From Chloroflexota bacterium (GTDB lineage: Bacteria > Chloroflexota > Limnocylindria > P2-11E), in contig JACQAT010000009.1 of assembly GCA_016194865.1 (NCBI GenBank), positions 22,473 through 86,472 of the forward strand: DNA of 64,000 bases, read 5' to 3'. The position numbers were made by a program, and so were the translations under genes. The notes beneath the pieces are model-generated. The model worked only from the letters and a program-made list of their open reading frames with translations. It was not told where the DNA came from and did no database searches. Below are positions 41,108 through 49,515 of this stretch, one piece after another (positions within the stretch are counted from its first letter, which is position 1; every line of letters begins with the position of its first letter).

Positions 41108-42298
41108 CTAGCTGGGTCCTTGCGATCGGGGGGAGCGGGTCGGTGCCGGCCGGAATGCCGGGCGGTCGAGGATCGCAAGCAGCTCAGGCGGCACGTACAC
41201 GCGCCCGTAGTTCTTCCCCGTGATCTCACGCAGGATGTCGACACCCACCAGCTCAGAGATCGCAGCCCGGGCCGATACCGCGGTCACCTTCTGTCTTGTC
41301 GCGACACGCGCCGCCGTGACGAACATCGACATGAAGAGGTCGTCGATCATGCCATGCGTGACGCGGCTACGAGATCGCTTGATCCGCTCGCGGTACGACG
41401 CTTCCAGCTTCGTGATCTCGTCAGCGCGTGCTGATGCATCGCGCGACTGGGTCTCAACTGCCTTGAGAAAGAGTCGCAGCCAAGGATCGAGGTCCCCCTT
41501 CAGACGGCCGAGCGACAAAGCGGTGTAGTAGTCGGATCTATTCGACTCGAAGTAGGCGCTCAAGTAGAGAAGCGGCTGCGAGAGACAGCCCCGTTCGATG
41601 AGGAACAGCGGCATCAGGAGCCGCCCGATCCGGCCGTTGCCATCGATGAAGGGATGGATCGTCTCGAACTGGTAGTGCACGAGCGCACACCGCAGCAATG
41701 GCGGAACGTTGTCAGCTTCATGGATGTAGCGCTCCCAGTCATCCAACGCATCGGCAAGCGCCTCGGGCGGTGGCGGAACGAAGTCCGCGTCCTCGATCGG
41801 AGTGCCCCGCGCTCCGATCCAGTTCTGCGAGGTGCGGAATTCTCCGGGCCGCTTGTTCTCGCCGCGGACGCCCTGCAAGAGCAGGCGGTGCAGCGACAGG
41901 ACGAGCCGGTGGCTGATCGGAAGCGAGGGCAGCCGACGGATGCCGCTCTCCAACGCGCGGACGTAATTCACGACCTCGCGTGCGTCATCGGCATCCGGCA
42001 ATTCGGCGTCGGCCTCGAACAACAGGAGGTCGGAGAGGGAGCTCTGAGTCCCTTCGATGCGTGAGCTGAGTACCGCCTCACGGTGAAGGTATGGCCGGAT
42101 GAGCATCTGCGGATTGCGGAGACGCTTGCCGACGCCAGAGAGCTCCCCGAGTGCGCGATCCGCCGCCGACAGGTCGAACAGTAGCTCGGAGCTGACAGGC
42201 ACCGACCGAGGGACGTGCGGCGGAAAGTAGGCGAGGTGACCCTCCCGCGTCTGCCGCAGGTGCTTCAGTTGGCTCTCATCGAAGGCTTCGCGTTTCAC
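41108..42298 (-). CDS. Fic-domain protein (AMP transferase) with N-terminal inhibitory motif
   Basis: 396 aa. Fic_N domain (~40-120) containing SSRIEGTQSS, a match to the (S/T)-x3-E-(G/N) inhibitory helix of class II Fic proteins; the Fic core with HPFIDGNGRIGR (catalytic His, acidic and Arg residues all present); and a C-terminal winged-helix-like segment (VTAVSARAAISELVGVDILREI). It should AMPylate a target protein and self-inhibit. Base composition is visibly less GC-rich than its neighbours, and it has its own consensus-like promoter, both signs of lateral acquisition. GTG at 42298; a downstream gene of the same unit is not evident. Confidence 0.93.
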   Translation of the reverse strand: MKREAFDESQLKHLRQTREGHLAYFPPHVPRSVPVSSELLFDLSAADRALGELSGVGKRLRNPQMLIRPYLHREAVLSSRIEGTQSSLSDLLLFEADAELPDADDAREVVNYVRALESGIRRLPSLPISHRLVLSLHRLLLQGVRGENKRPGEFRTSQNWIGARGTPIEDADFVPPPPEALADALDDWERYIHEADNVPPLLRCALVHYQFETIHPFIDGNGRIGRLLMPLFLIERGCLSQPLLYLSAYFESNRSDYYTALSLGRLKGDLDPWLRLFLKAVETQSRDASARADEITKLEASYRERIKRSRSRVTHGMIDDLFMSMFVTAARVATRQKVTAVSARAAISELVGVDILREITGKNYGRVYVPPELLAILDRPAFRPAPTRSPRSQGPS

Positions 42299-42307
42299 TC
42301 CATGGAA

Positions 42308-42336
42308 ATGATAGCGAGATGCCGCTTTGCTATCAA
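42308..42336 (-). promoter_or_regulatory. fic promoter overlapped by an inverted-repeat operator
   Basis: On the minus strand TTGATA (42336-42331), 17 bp, TATCAT (42313-42308): an excellent sigma-70 promoter and the best in the window. The perfect inverted repeat TGATAGC (42309-42315) / GCTATCA (42329-42335) overlays both boxes, as expected for a repressor site; the HTH-like C-terminus of the Fic protein is a candidate regulator. The -10 ends 9 nt before the GTG, which implies a nearly leaderless mRNA. Confidence 0.82.
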
Positions 42337-42383
42337 TTGCCGCATGAGATTGTCAGCGGGCTTGCGACATCGAAAGAGGTATC

Positions 42384-42401
42384 GAGGACTCATAAGTCCT
42401 T
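42384..42401 (-). terminator. Weak hairpin after purN
   Basis: AGGACT (42385-42390) pairs with AGTCCT (42395-42400) around a 4-base loop, extended by one wobble pair, directly at the purN stop. On the minus strand it is followed by TCGATACCTCTTTCG, only moderately T-rich. It may end the purine operon, but the stem is short. Confidence 0.35.
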
Positions 42402-42990
42402 ACACGGCGGCCTGGCGCGCGAGGCGGCCTACCGCTTCCACAAGTGCGAGGTGCTCCTCCGCCAGGACCCGAGCGGCGAGTGCTTCCGCGTCGTCACCGG
42501 GCAGCACCGCGACGCGTCGCTGCACGAGGATCTCGCCATCGTCCACCGGACCTGGCTGCGCACGATGGACCGTCGCGCCGCTCTCGCGGGCGCCACTTCG
42601 CAGCACCGCCTCGTGCACCCTCATCCCATTGAGACCGCCGAACGCCGGCAGCAGCGAGGGATGGATGTTGATGACCGGTATGGCGCCGAGCTCGTCCCAG
42701 AACCCATCGGTCAGGATCCGGTCGTAGCCGGCGAGCACCACGAGTCGCGCGCCGCTCGCCACGATGGCCCGCGCCATCGCGCGCTGCGCGTCCGCGCGCG
42801 TCGCGTTCGTCACGGCATGCACCGCGGTCGGAACGCTCGCGCGCGATGCGCGCTCGAGCGCCGGTGCGCCGGCGCGGCTGGACACGACGAGCGTGATCCG
42901 CGCGTCGAGGCGGCCGGCGGCGATCGCGTCGATGATCGCGCCCAGGTTCGAGCCGCGGCCGCTGACGCAGACCGCGAGCGGGAGCGTCAC
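42400..42990 (-). CDS. purN: Phosphoribosylglycinamide formyltransferase (GART)
   Basis: 196 aa. LAVCVSGRGSNLGAIIDAI is the substrate loop, VVLAGYDRIL and INIHPSLLPAFGGLNG contain the catalytic asparagine/histidine region (N-I-H-P-S-L-L-P), and VDDGEIL carries the conserved aspartate. It transfers a formyl group from 10-formyl-THF to GAR, step 3 of IMP synthesis. GTG at 42990 overlaps the purM stop (GTGA), so it is the last gene of the purine operon. The open frame reaching 43194 has no homology. Confidence 0.95.
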   Translation of the reverse strand: MTLPLAVCVSGRGSNLGAIIDAIAAGRLDARITLVVSSRAGAPALERASRASVPTAVHAVTNATRADAQRAMARAIVASGARLVVLAGYDRILTDGFWDELGAIPVINIHPSLLPAFGGLNGMRVHEAVLRSGARESGATVHRAQPGPVDDGEILVQRRVAVLPGDDAEALAARVLAEEHLALVEAVGRLARQAAV

Positions 42991-43997
42991 GCCCAGCGGA
43001 CGCGCGTCGCGGCCGAGCTGCGCTCCACGCGTCCGATGAGGATCGCGTCGGGAAGCGCGCGGAGCGCGTCGCGCTCCTCCCCCGCCGCGACCACGCAGAC
43101 CAGACCGATGCCCATGTTCCAGGTGTCGTAGCGTTCCCGCTCCGCGATGCTCCCCGCGTCGCCGAGGACGCGGAACAGCGGTGGGACGGACCACGCGCCG
43201 CGATCAACGGCCGCGCCAAGCCCGTCGGGGAGCGCGCGCGGCAGGTTCCCCTCCCAGCCGCCGCCCGTCAGATGCGCGATGGAGCGGAGCGTGACGCGCG
43301 CGCGCAGCGCGCGGACGTCCTCGAGGTAGCAGCGATGCACCGCCATGAGCGCGTCGCCGAGCGTCCCGCCGCGCAGCTCCGGTCGCGGGGCGCCGAGGTC
43401 GAGACCCGCGCGATCCACGATCGCGCGAGCGAGCGAGTAGCCGTTCGTGTGCAGACCGGTCGACGGCAGACCGACGAGCGCGTCGCCCTCGCGCACGCTC
43501 GCGGGGTCGAGCAGCCGGTCGCGCGCGACGCCGCCGACCAGGAACCCGGCGAGGTCGTAGGCGCCCTCCGCGTACATGCCGGGCATCTCCGCGGTCTCGC
43601 CCCCGAGCAGCGCGCAGCCCTGCGCGGCGCACGCGTCGGCCATCGCGCCTACGACTCGTTCGAACACCAACGGTTGGATGCGCGAGGTGGAGAAGTAGTC
43701 GAGGAAGAACAGCGGCTCGGCGCCCATCGCGAGCGCGTCGTTCACGCAGTGGTTCACCAGATCCGCGCCGACGGCCTCGTGCCGGTCGAGCCGGCGCGCG
43801 AGCTCGAGCTTCGTGCCGACGCCGTCGGTCGTCGCGACGAGCACCAGGTCCCCCGCGACGCGAAAGAGCCCGCCGAACGCGCCGATGTCGCCGATGACCT
43901 CGGGTCGCTTCGTCCGGGCGACGCGGTCGCGTATCCGCGACAGCGCATCCGTCGCGCGCCTGACGTCGACCCCGGCGCTCCTATAGGTGGTGCTCAA
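42987..43997 (-). CDS. purM: Phosphoribosylformylglycinamidine cyclo-ligase (AIR synthetase)
   Basis: 336 aa of the PurM/SelD/ThiL ATPase fold: LVATTDGVGTKLELA (ATP/Mg loop), GADLVNHCVNDALAMGAEPLFFLDY, LLGGETAEMPGMY and LVGLPSTGLHTNGYSLAR, then HLTGGGWEGNLPRALP. It cyclises FGAM to AIR, step 5 of IMP synthesis. Start is TTG at 43997, forming TTGA with the purF stop: L-S-T-T-Y-R-S-A-G matches the expected N-terminus. Both neighbours overlap by 4 bases. Confidence 0.96.
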   Translation of the reverse strand: MSTTYRSAGVDVRRATDALSRIRDRVARTKRPEVIGDIGAFGGLFRVAGDLVLVATTDGVGTKLELARRLDRHEAVGADLVNHCVNDALAMGAEPLFFLDYFSTSRIQPLVFERVVGAMADACAAQGCALLGGETAEMPGMYAEGAYDLAGFLVGGVARDRLLDPASVREGDALVGLPSTGLHTNGYSLARAIVDRAGLDLGAPRPELRGGTLGDALMAVHRCYLEDVRALRARVTLRSIAHLTGGGWEGNLPRALPDGLGAAVDRGAWSVPPLFRVLGDAGSIAERERYDTWNMGIGLVCVVAAGEERDALRALPDAILIGRVERSSAATRVRWA

Positions 43998-45385
43998 ACG
44001 ATCTCCAGGGCCTCTTTGCCGAGCTCGAGCTGCACGGGCACGGGGTACTCGCCGGTGAAGCACGCGCTGCAGAGATCGCCGGAGGCCGCGCCCGTCGCGC
44101 GGACCATCCCCTCGAGAGAGAGGTAGCCGAGCGTATCGGCGCCGACGTGCCTGCGGATCTGCTCGACGTCCATCCGCGACGCGATCAGCTCGTCCCGTCG
44201 CGCCATGTCCACGCCGAAGAAGCACTGGTGGCGGATCGGCGGCGAGCAGACGCGCATGTGGACCTCGCGCGCGCCGTTTCGCTTCAGCAGCTGGACGATC
44301 GGGCCCGAGGTCGACCCGCGCACGATGCTGTCGTCGACGACGACGACGCGCTTGCCATCGAGCACGTCACGCAGGGCGTTGTATTTCAGTGCGACGCTGT
44401 GCTTGCGCAGCTCCTCCGACGGCTGGATGAACGTGCGGCCGATATAGCGGTTCTTGATCAGACCTTCGCGGAACGGGATCCCGCTGCGTCTCGCGTAGCC
44501 GACCGCCGCGGGGATCGCGCTGTCGGGGACCGGGATCACGACGTCCGCATCGGCGGGCTGCTCGTCGGCGAGGATCTCGCCCATGCGCTCGCGCGTCGCG
44601 TAGACGGTGCTGCCGCCGAGGGAGCTCGAGGCGGATGCGAGATACACGTGCTCGAAGACGCAGAGGCCGCGGCGGTCGGCGCCGAGCTCCGCGATGGTCG
44701 TGAGCCCGGCATCGTCGATCTTCAGGATCTCGCCGGGCGCCACGTCGCGCACGTACGTCGCGCCGATCGTGTCGAGCGCGCACGTCTCGCTCGCGACGAG
44801 CCACGCGCCGCCCTTGCGGCCGAGGCAGAGCGGGCGGACGCCGAGCGGGTCACGGATCGCGTACATCGCGCGCGGCGTCAGCAGCACCAGCGACCACGCG
44901 CCCTGGAGCGTGGGCATCGCGTGCGCGATGCGGTCGTCCCAGGTGTGGCCCGGCGCGGCCACGATCGCCTGCGCGACGACCTCCGTGTCCGAGGACGTCG
45001 AGAACTCCACGCCCTCCAGCGCGAGCTCCGCGCGGACCTCTCGCGCGTTGATGCAGTTCCCGTTGTGGCCGATCGCGAGCTCGCCCAGCCGGTCGTCGCG
45101 CACCAGCATCGGCTGCGCGTTCTCGATGCGCGAGCCACCGGTCGTCGAGTAGCGCGTATGTCCGAGCGCCGCGCGCCCGGTCAGCGCGGCGAGGTCGGGC
45201 TCCGCGAAGACCTGCCCGACGAGGCCCATGCGCCGCACGATGCGCAGGTCGCGCCCGTCGGTCGCCGCGATGCCCGCCGACTCCTGACCGCGATGCTGCA
45301 GCGCGTAGAGCGCGAAGAACATGAGCCGCGCGGCGTCGGTCGGATCGTCCTCGCTCGGGCTCCAGATGCCGCAGACGCCGCACAC
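43994..45385 (-). CDS. purF: Amidophosphoribosyltransferase
   Basis: 463 aa. GTG at 45385 places Cys2 (M-C-G-V-C-G-I-W) as the glutaminase nucleophile with no propeptide. LQHRGQESAGIA, GHTRYSTTG and HNGNCIN belong to the glutaminase domain; VVIPVPDSAIPAAVGYA and the PRPP loop VVVVDDSIVRGSTS to the phosphoribosyltransferase domain. C-terminal cysteines (CSPPIRHQCFFGVDM, DLCSACFTGEYP) match the iron-sulphur-containing Bacillus-type enzymes. It commits PRPP to purine synthesis. It lies 2 bp after the purL stop. Confidence 0.97.
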   Translation of the reverse strand: MCGVCGIWSPSEDDPTDAARLMFFALYALQHRGQESAGIAATDGRDLRIVRRMGLVGQVFAEPDLAALTGRAALGHTRYSTTGGSRIENAQPMLVRDDRLGELAIGHNGNCINAREVRAELALEGVEFSTSSDTEVVAQAIVAAPGHTWDDRIAHAMPTLQGAWSLVLLTPRAMYAIRDPLGVRPLCLGRKGGAWLVASETCALDTIGATYVRDVAPGEILKIDDAGLTTIAELGADRRGLCVFEHVYLASASSSLGGSTVYATRERMGEILADEQPADADVVIPVPDSAIPAAVGYARRSGIPFREGLIKNRYIGRTFIQPSEELRKHSVALKYNALRDVLDGKRVVVVDDSIVRGSTSGPIVQLLKRNGAREVHMRVCSPPIRHQCFFGVDMARRDELIASRMDVEQIRRHVGADTLGYLSLEGMVRATGAASGDLCSACFTGEYPVPVQLELGKEALEIV

Positions 45386-45387
45386 GA

Positions 45388-47724
45388 CTAGCGCTCCGCG
45401 CGGGAGCCCGAGGCTCTTCCGAGAGCCTCGGGCAGGCCGCCGTCGTACGCGCGCCGCAACGCCTCGACCGGCAGCGCCAGGAGTGGGGCGATCTCGAGCA
45501 GATCGCCGCCGACCGCGCCCAGCGTCCAGAGCGGCACATCGTTCGTCGCGGCGAGCGCGCGAAGCGCGGCCTCGTGCTCGGGCGCGACGACGAGCACGAT
45601 CCCGGAGGGGCCCTCGCCGAACAGCGCGTCGCGCCGCCCGACACCGCGCAGGGATGGCAGCGTCGCGCGGATCCCGATCCCATCCCGCAGCGCGAGCTCG
45701 GCCAGCGCGATCGCGAGCCCGCCCTCGGCGCGATCGTGGGCGGCGCGCACCAGCGAAGCGCCGTGCGCGGCGAGCACGAGCTTCTGGAGACGCGCCTCGA
45801 GCGCGAGATCGATCGCGACAGGCGCGCCGTGATCGCGCGCGAGCGCGCTGCCGGCGAGCAGCACGAGATCGCCGGCACGTCCGGTCGTCACGCGAATGTG
45901 ATGGGCGACGTCGGCAAGCTTCCCCACCGCACCGATCGTGGCGGTGGGCCAGATGTCGGCGCCGCGCGTCGCGTTGTAGAGCGACACGTTGCCGGAAACG
46001 ACGGGGAGGCCGAGCGCATCGCATGCCGCGGAAATGCCGGCAACGGTCCGCTCGAGCTGCCACGCCCCCTCGGGCTTCTCGGGATTGCCGAGATTGAGGC
46101 AATCGGTGATGGCCAGCGGCTCGGCGCCCATGCACACGAGATTGCGGGTGGCCTCGGCGACGGCGCATGCGGCGCCCAGGAACGGATCGTGGCGAGCGAT
46201 CGCGGGCTGCGCGTCGATCGCGATCGCGATGCCGTCCGGGCGGCCCTTGAGGCGCATGACCGCGGCGTCACCACCCGGCCCGACGACCGTGTCCGTCCCG
46301 ACCATCTGGTCGTACGTGCGATAGAGCACGCGCCGCGAAGCCACACGCGCCGAGCCCAACGTCTCAAGGAGCAGGAGGCCCGCCTTCTGAAGTTCGCCAC
46401 CCTGGAGGTCGCCGCCGGGGCTTCGCTCCGCTCCTCGGGCCTCCCCAGCCTGTACCGCGCGCGAGGCGAACGAGGCGGCTGGGGCCCCTCCCCATGCGCT
46501 CCGCGAAGCCCCGGCGTCGGCCTCGTCGAATGGCGCCCTTGCCCATTTGGAGATGTCGTATTCCGGTGCGTCTTCGGCCAGCGCCGCCGGCGGCAGGGAC
46601 GCGACGACGGTCTCGCCGTCGCGGATCTCGAGCACGGGCTCGCTCGTGACTTCGCCGATTCTCACCCCATGCAAGCCCCAGTGCTCGAAGACGCGCTCGA
46701 CATCGCGCTCGCGGCCTGGCCGCGCGATCACGAGCATCCGCTCCTGCGACTCCGACAGCATCACCTCGAATGGGGCCATGCCGCTCGCTCGTCGCGGCAC
46801 CAGCTCGACATCGATACGCATGCCAGTTCCTGACTTCGCTGCCACTTCACTGCTCGCGCACGTGAGGCCGGCAGCGCCCAGGTCTTGCACCGCTTCGACG
46901 GCGTCCTGCTCCACGAGCTCGAGCGTCGCTTCGAGCAGCAGCTTTTCGACGAAGGGGTTGCCCACCTGCACCGATGGCCGCTTCGTATCGTCCTGCGCGC
47001 CCAGCTCGAACGATGCGAGGAGAGAGGCGCCCGCGATCCCGTCGCGGCCGGTGTCGCTGCCGACCAGATAGACGGCGCTCCCGGGCCGCGCCGACGCGGC
47101 GCTTCGCAGGTCTTCCTTCTTGACGATGCCGACGCACATCGCGTTGACCAGGGGGTTGTCGGCGTAGCAGGGCTCGAAGGAGACGTGACCGCCCACATCG
47201 GGGATGCCGACGCAATTCCCATAGAAGGAGATGCCGCCCACGACACTCGACACGAGGCGGCGCGTGCGCGGCAGGTCCGGCGGTCCGAAGAAGAGCGCGT
47301 TGAGGACGGCGACGGGGCGAGCACCCATGGCGAAGATGTCGCGGAGGATGCCGCCGACCCCCGTCGCGGCGCCCTGGAAGGGCTCGACCGCCGAGGGATG
47401 GTTGTGGCTCTCGGCCTTGAAGACGCAGAGCAGCCCATCTCCGAGGTCCACCGCCCCGGCGTTCTCGCCCGGGCCGACCGCGACGCGCGCGCCGGTCGTC
47501 GGCAGCGTGCGCAGGAGCCGCTTGCTGTGCTTGTACGCGCAGTGCTCGCTCCACATCGCGCCGAACATCGCCCACTCCAGCGGGTTCGGCTCGCGAGCGA
47601 GCAGCGAGCGGACGCGCGTCGCCTCCGCGTCGGTGAGTCCGACCTCTCGCGGGATGTCCGCCGTGGCATCCAGGTGGCTAGGCTGCGCCGTCGCGTTCCC
47701 CGACACGATCGGGGATGCGCTCAC
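45388..47724 (-). CDS. purL: Phosphoribosylformylglycinamidine synthase, PurL subunit, with an in-frame insertion
   Basis: 778 aa of the small PurL type that works with PurS and PurQ. GLTDAEATRV, WSEHCAYKHSK, FKAESHNHPSAVEPFQGAATGVGG and VQDLGAAGLTCASSE mark the first half; YDQMVGTDTVVGPGGDAAV and GSARVASRR the second. It amidates FGAR to FGAM with ammonia from PurQ. Between EYDISKWARAP and LLETLGSARVASRR, residues ~403-438 are a low-complexity Ala/Gly/Ser/Arg stretch encoded by a palindromic element (46413-46516), not part of normal PurL. Start GTG 47724 overlaps the MNT/HEPN stop (GTGA). Confidence 0.95.
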   Translation of the reverse strand: MSASPIVSGNATAQPSHLDATADIPREVGLTDAEATRVRSLLAREPNPLEWAMFGAMWSEHCAYKHSKRLLRTLPTTGARVAVGPGENAGAVDLGDGLLCVFKAESHNHPSAVEPFQGAATGVGGILRDIFAMGARPVAVLNALFFGPPDLPRTRRLVSSVVGGISFYGNCVGIPDVGGHVSFEPCYADNPLVNAMCVGIVKKEDLRSAASARPGSAVYLVGSDTGRDGIAGASLLASFELGAQDDTKRPSVQVGNPFVEKLLLEATLELVEQDAVEAVQDLGAAGLTCASSEVAAKSGTGMRIDVELVPRRASGMAPFEVMLSESQERMLVIARPGRERDVERVFEHWGLHGVRIGEVTSEPVLEIRDGETVVASLPPAALAEDAPEYDISKWARAPFDEADAGASRSAWGGAPAASFASRAVQAGEARGAERSPGGDLQGGELQKAGLLLLETLGSARVASRRVLYRTYDQMVGTDTVVGPGGDAAVMRLKGRPDGIAIAIDAQPAIARHDPFLGAACAVAEATRNLVCMGAEPLAITDCLNLGNPEKPEGAWQLERTVAGISAACDALGLPVVSGNVSLYNATRGADIWPTATIGAVGKLADVAHHIRVTTGRAGDLVLLAGSALARDHGAPVAIDLALEARLQKLVLAAHGASLVRAAHDRAEGGLAIALAELALRDGIGIRATLPSLRGVGRRDALFGEGPSGIVLVVAPEHEAALRALAATNDVPLWTLGAVGGDLLEIAPLLALPVEALRRAYDGGLPEALGRASGSRAER
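46413..46516. mobile_element. Palindromic element (MITE/RPE-like) inserted in purL
   Basis: Perfect 14-bp terminal inverted repeats (46413-46426 and 46503-46516, starting CGCCGGGGCTTCGC) bound a 104-bp segment with an internal inverted repeat CCCCAGCC/GGCTGGGG (46443-46450, 46477-46484). It encodes no domain but keeps the purL frame open on the minus strand. It resembles in style the palindromic elements found in rickettsial coding regions. Target-site duplications are not obvious. Confidence 0.75.
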
Positions 47725-48572
47725 GACTTCGCTGAGCTCCCGAGGAACCGCTCGACCTGCATCGCGAACGCGGCGAGGTCTCCCGTCCTGGTCTGAAGGT
47801 GGCTGTAGACCTCGTCGATGTCGGTCTGCTCGCGGTCGTACGCGAGGAGGTTCCGCAGATTCGCGAGCTGCTCGAGGCGGTACGCGAGGTCGCGGTCGAT
47901 GATCCCGTGACCCGCGACCGCGTCGAGGATGTCGTGATACGCGTCGGGCTTCGGGAGCGCGAGCGCCATCACCAAATATGCGCCCGTGCCGAAGAGCAGC
48001 TCCACCGCCTGCTGCAGGTACCACTGCGCGAGGCCGTACAGCTTCGGGTCGCCGCGGAACTTCAGGTGATCGATGGGCCGGAGATCCTGGAGCAGGGCGA
48101 CGTACTCGCGCAGGCGCGCCAGACGCGCCCGCACGTATTCCTCGTCGACCGCGAACCGCTCGCCGCGCGTTCGCTCGGCGAGCGCCTTCGACTGGAGCTC
48201 GTCGTACTTCTGGAACTCGAGGTACTCCATCACCGAGCGCGCCTCGAACTGCACGCGCCGCTTCTGATCGCGCTGGAAGAGCAGCGACCAGCTCTTGATC
48301 ACCTGCGCGCGCTGGAGGAGCGAGGCCTGATTGAGGATCACGACGTCGAGCCCGTTCGTCTCGAGCGCCTTCGACAGCTCGCTCACGAAATAGACCTGGT
48401 AGTCGAAGAACTCGCTCGTCTTGATCTTGTCGAGCAGGAGCAGCGCGACGTCGAGGTCCGCGTAGCTTCCCGCGAGGCGCCGGCCCGATGCCGTGCCCTG
48501 CGCGTACGCCGCGTCGACCGGACTCGTCTGGAAGAGGCTCTGCAGCTGCGCCTGCTTCTCGAAGAGGTCCAT
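47721..48572 (-). CDS. Fused MNT-like nucleotidyltransferase and HEPN (DUF86-like) protein, active sites degraded
   Basis: 283 aa. Residues ~18-120 look like a minimal nucleotidyltransferase (GTASGRRLAGSYADLDVALLL, where the usual G-S-x-x-R-G-x(n)-S-D-I-D-L is altered but D-L-D remains; then GLDVVILNQASLLQRAQVI). Residues ~140-280 resemble a HEPN/HepT all-alpha domain (VRARLARLREYVALLQDL, ILDAVAGHGIIDRDLAYRLEQLANLRNLLAYD, DIDEVYSHLQ). HepT toxins need R-x4-H; here the position is R-N-L-L-A-Y, so the histidine is a tyrosine. MntA-HepT are usually separate toxin-antitoxin proteins. It overlaps both purQ (TAATG) and purL (GTGA). Role in the purine operon unknown. Confidence 0.78.
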   Translation of the reverse strand: MDLFEKQAQLQSLFQTSPVDAAYAQGTASGRRLAGSYADLDVALLLLDKIKTSEFFDYQVYFVSELSKALETNGLDVVILNQASLLQRAQVIKSWSLLFQRDQKRRVQFEARSVMEYLEFQKYDELQSKALAERTRGERFAVDEEYVRARLARLREYVALLQDLRPIDHLKFRGDPKLYGLAQWYLQQAVELLFGTGAYLVMALALPKPDAYHDILDAVAGHGIIDRDLAYRLEQLANLRNLLAYDREQTDIDEVYSHLQTRTGDLAAFAMQVERFLGSSAKS

Positions 48573-49276
48573 TACGAGATTGTAGAAAGGGCCGGGCGCG
48601 CGGATGCCGCCAGCCAGCCAAGCATCCTGATCCCGTCGCTCCCTCCCAACAGGGGCTCGACGCAGCGCTCCGGGTGGGGCATCAGCCCGACGACGTTCCC
48701 CTGCGGGTTCCGCACGCCGGCGATGTTCCCCAGCGAGCCGTTCGGGTTGCCCTCGGGCGTCGCGCTGCCGCGCGCGTCGACGTAGCGCAGGGCAACGAGC
48801 CCCTCGTCCTCGACCCGCGCCAGGGTCCGCGGGTCCGCGACCCAGCACCCTTCGCCGTGCGCGATCGGCATGCGCAGCAGCTCGCCCAGCGCTCCGGCGG
48901 TGAACGGTGTCGCGTCGCTCTCGACGCGCATCGTCACCCAGTCACAGCGGAACTCGAGGCCGGTGTTCCGCACGAGCGCGCCCGGCAGCAGGCCGGCCTC
49001 GCAGACGATCTGGAAGCCGTTGCACGAGGCGAGGATCGGCATGCCCTCGTCCGCCGCGCGCCGCAGCTCGGCCGTGGCGGGCGAGAGCTTCGCGATCGCG
49101 CCCGCGCGCAGGTAGTCGCCGTAGGTGAAGCCACCGGGCACGACCGCGGCGTCGAAGCGGCGGAGGTCGGCGTCCTCGTGCCACACGATCTCGTGCTCGA
49201 CACCCAGCACGCTGAACGCGTGGGCGAAGTCGCGCTCGCTCCAGGTGCCCGGATAGCGAAGGATCGCGACCCTCAT
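48572..49276 (-). CDS. purQ: Phosphoribosylformylglycinamidine synthase, glutaminase subunit
   Basis: 234 aa class I glutamine amidotransferase. VPGGFTYGDYLRAGAIA, the nucleophile region LASCNGFQIVCEAGLLPGALVRN (L-A-S-C where L-G-I-C is commoner), and GLMPHPERCVEP with the catalytic His/Glu. It supplies ammonia to PurL. ATG at 49276 overlaps purS (ATGA), and its TAA shares a base with the MNT/HEPN start. Confidence 0.96.
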   Translation of the reverse strand: MRVAILRYPGTWSERDFAHAFSVLGVEHEIVWHEDADLRRFDAAVVPGGFTYGDYLRAGAIAKLSPATAELRRAADEGMPILASCNGFQIVCEAGLLPGALVRNTGLEFRCDWVTMRVESDATPFTAGALGELLRMPIAHGEGCWVADPRTLARVEDEGLVALRYVDARGSATPEGNPNGSLGNIAGVRNPQGNVVGLMPHPERCVEPLLGGSDGIRMLGWLAASARPALSTIS

Positions 49277-49515
49277 CCGAGCTCCACCGAGAAGTCCTCG
49301 ATGACCGGGTTCGCCAGCAGCTGATCCCCCATGCGCTCGGCCTCACGCGCGGCCGAGGCCCGATCGACCGCGCTGAAGCGCACGACGATCTCCTTGCCGG
49401 TCCGCACGTCGGCGATGTCGAGGCCGAGCGAGCGGAGGGCGCCGGCGACGGCCTCGCCCTGCGGATCGCGCACCTCGTCCTTCGGCCGGACGTGGATGGT
49501 CGCGGTGAAGTTCAC
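49273..49515 (-). CDS. purS: Phosphoribosylformylglycinamidine synthase, PurS subunit
   Basis: 80 aa. The open frame runs farther upstream, but homology begins at [31 protein letters not shown], at the GTG 49515 that overlaps the purC stop (GTGA). DVRTGKEIVVRF and LLANPVIEDF are typical. PurS forms the bridge of the PurLQS complex in bacteria with small PurL, matching the genes next to it. Confidence 0.95.
   Translation of the reverse strand: MNFTATIHVRPKDEVRDPQGEAVAGALRSLGLDIADVRTGKEIVVRFSAVDRASAAREAERMGDQLLANPVIEDFSVELG

Noticed and set aside
46413..46516. Insertion sequence with transposase in purL
   Set aside because: Only 104 bp, no coding capacity of its own; a non-autonomous palindromic element fits better.
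47721..48572. Active HepT/MntA toxin-antitoxin system
   Set aside because: Both domains are in one chain and the R-x4-H and G-S-x-R-G motifs are altered, so toxicity or AMPylation cannot be claimed.
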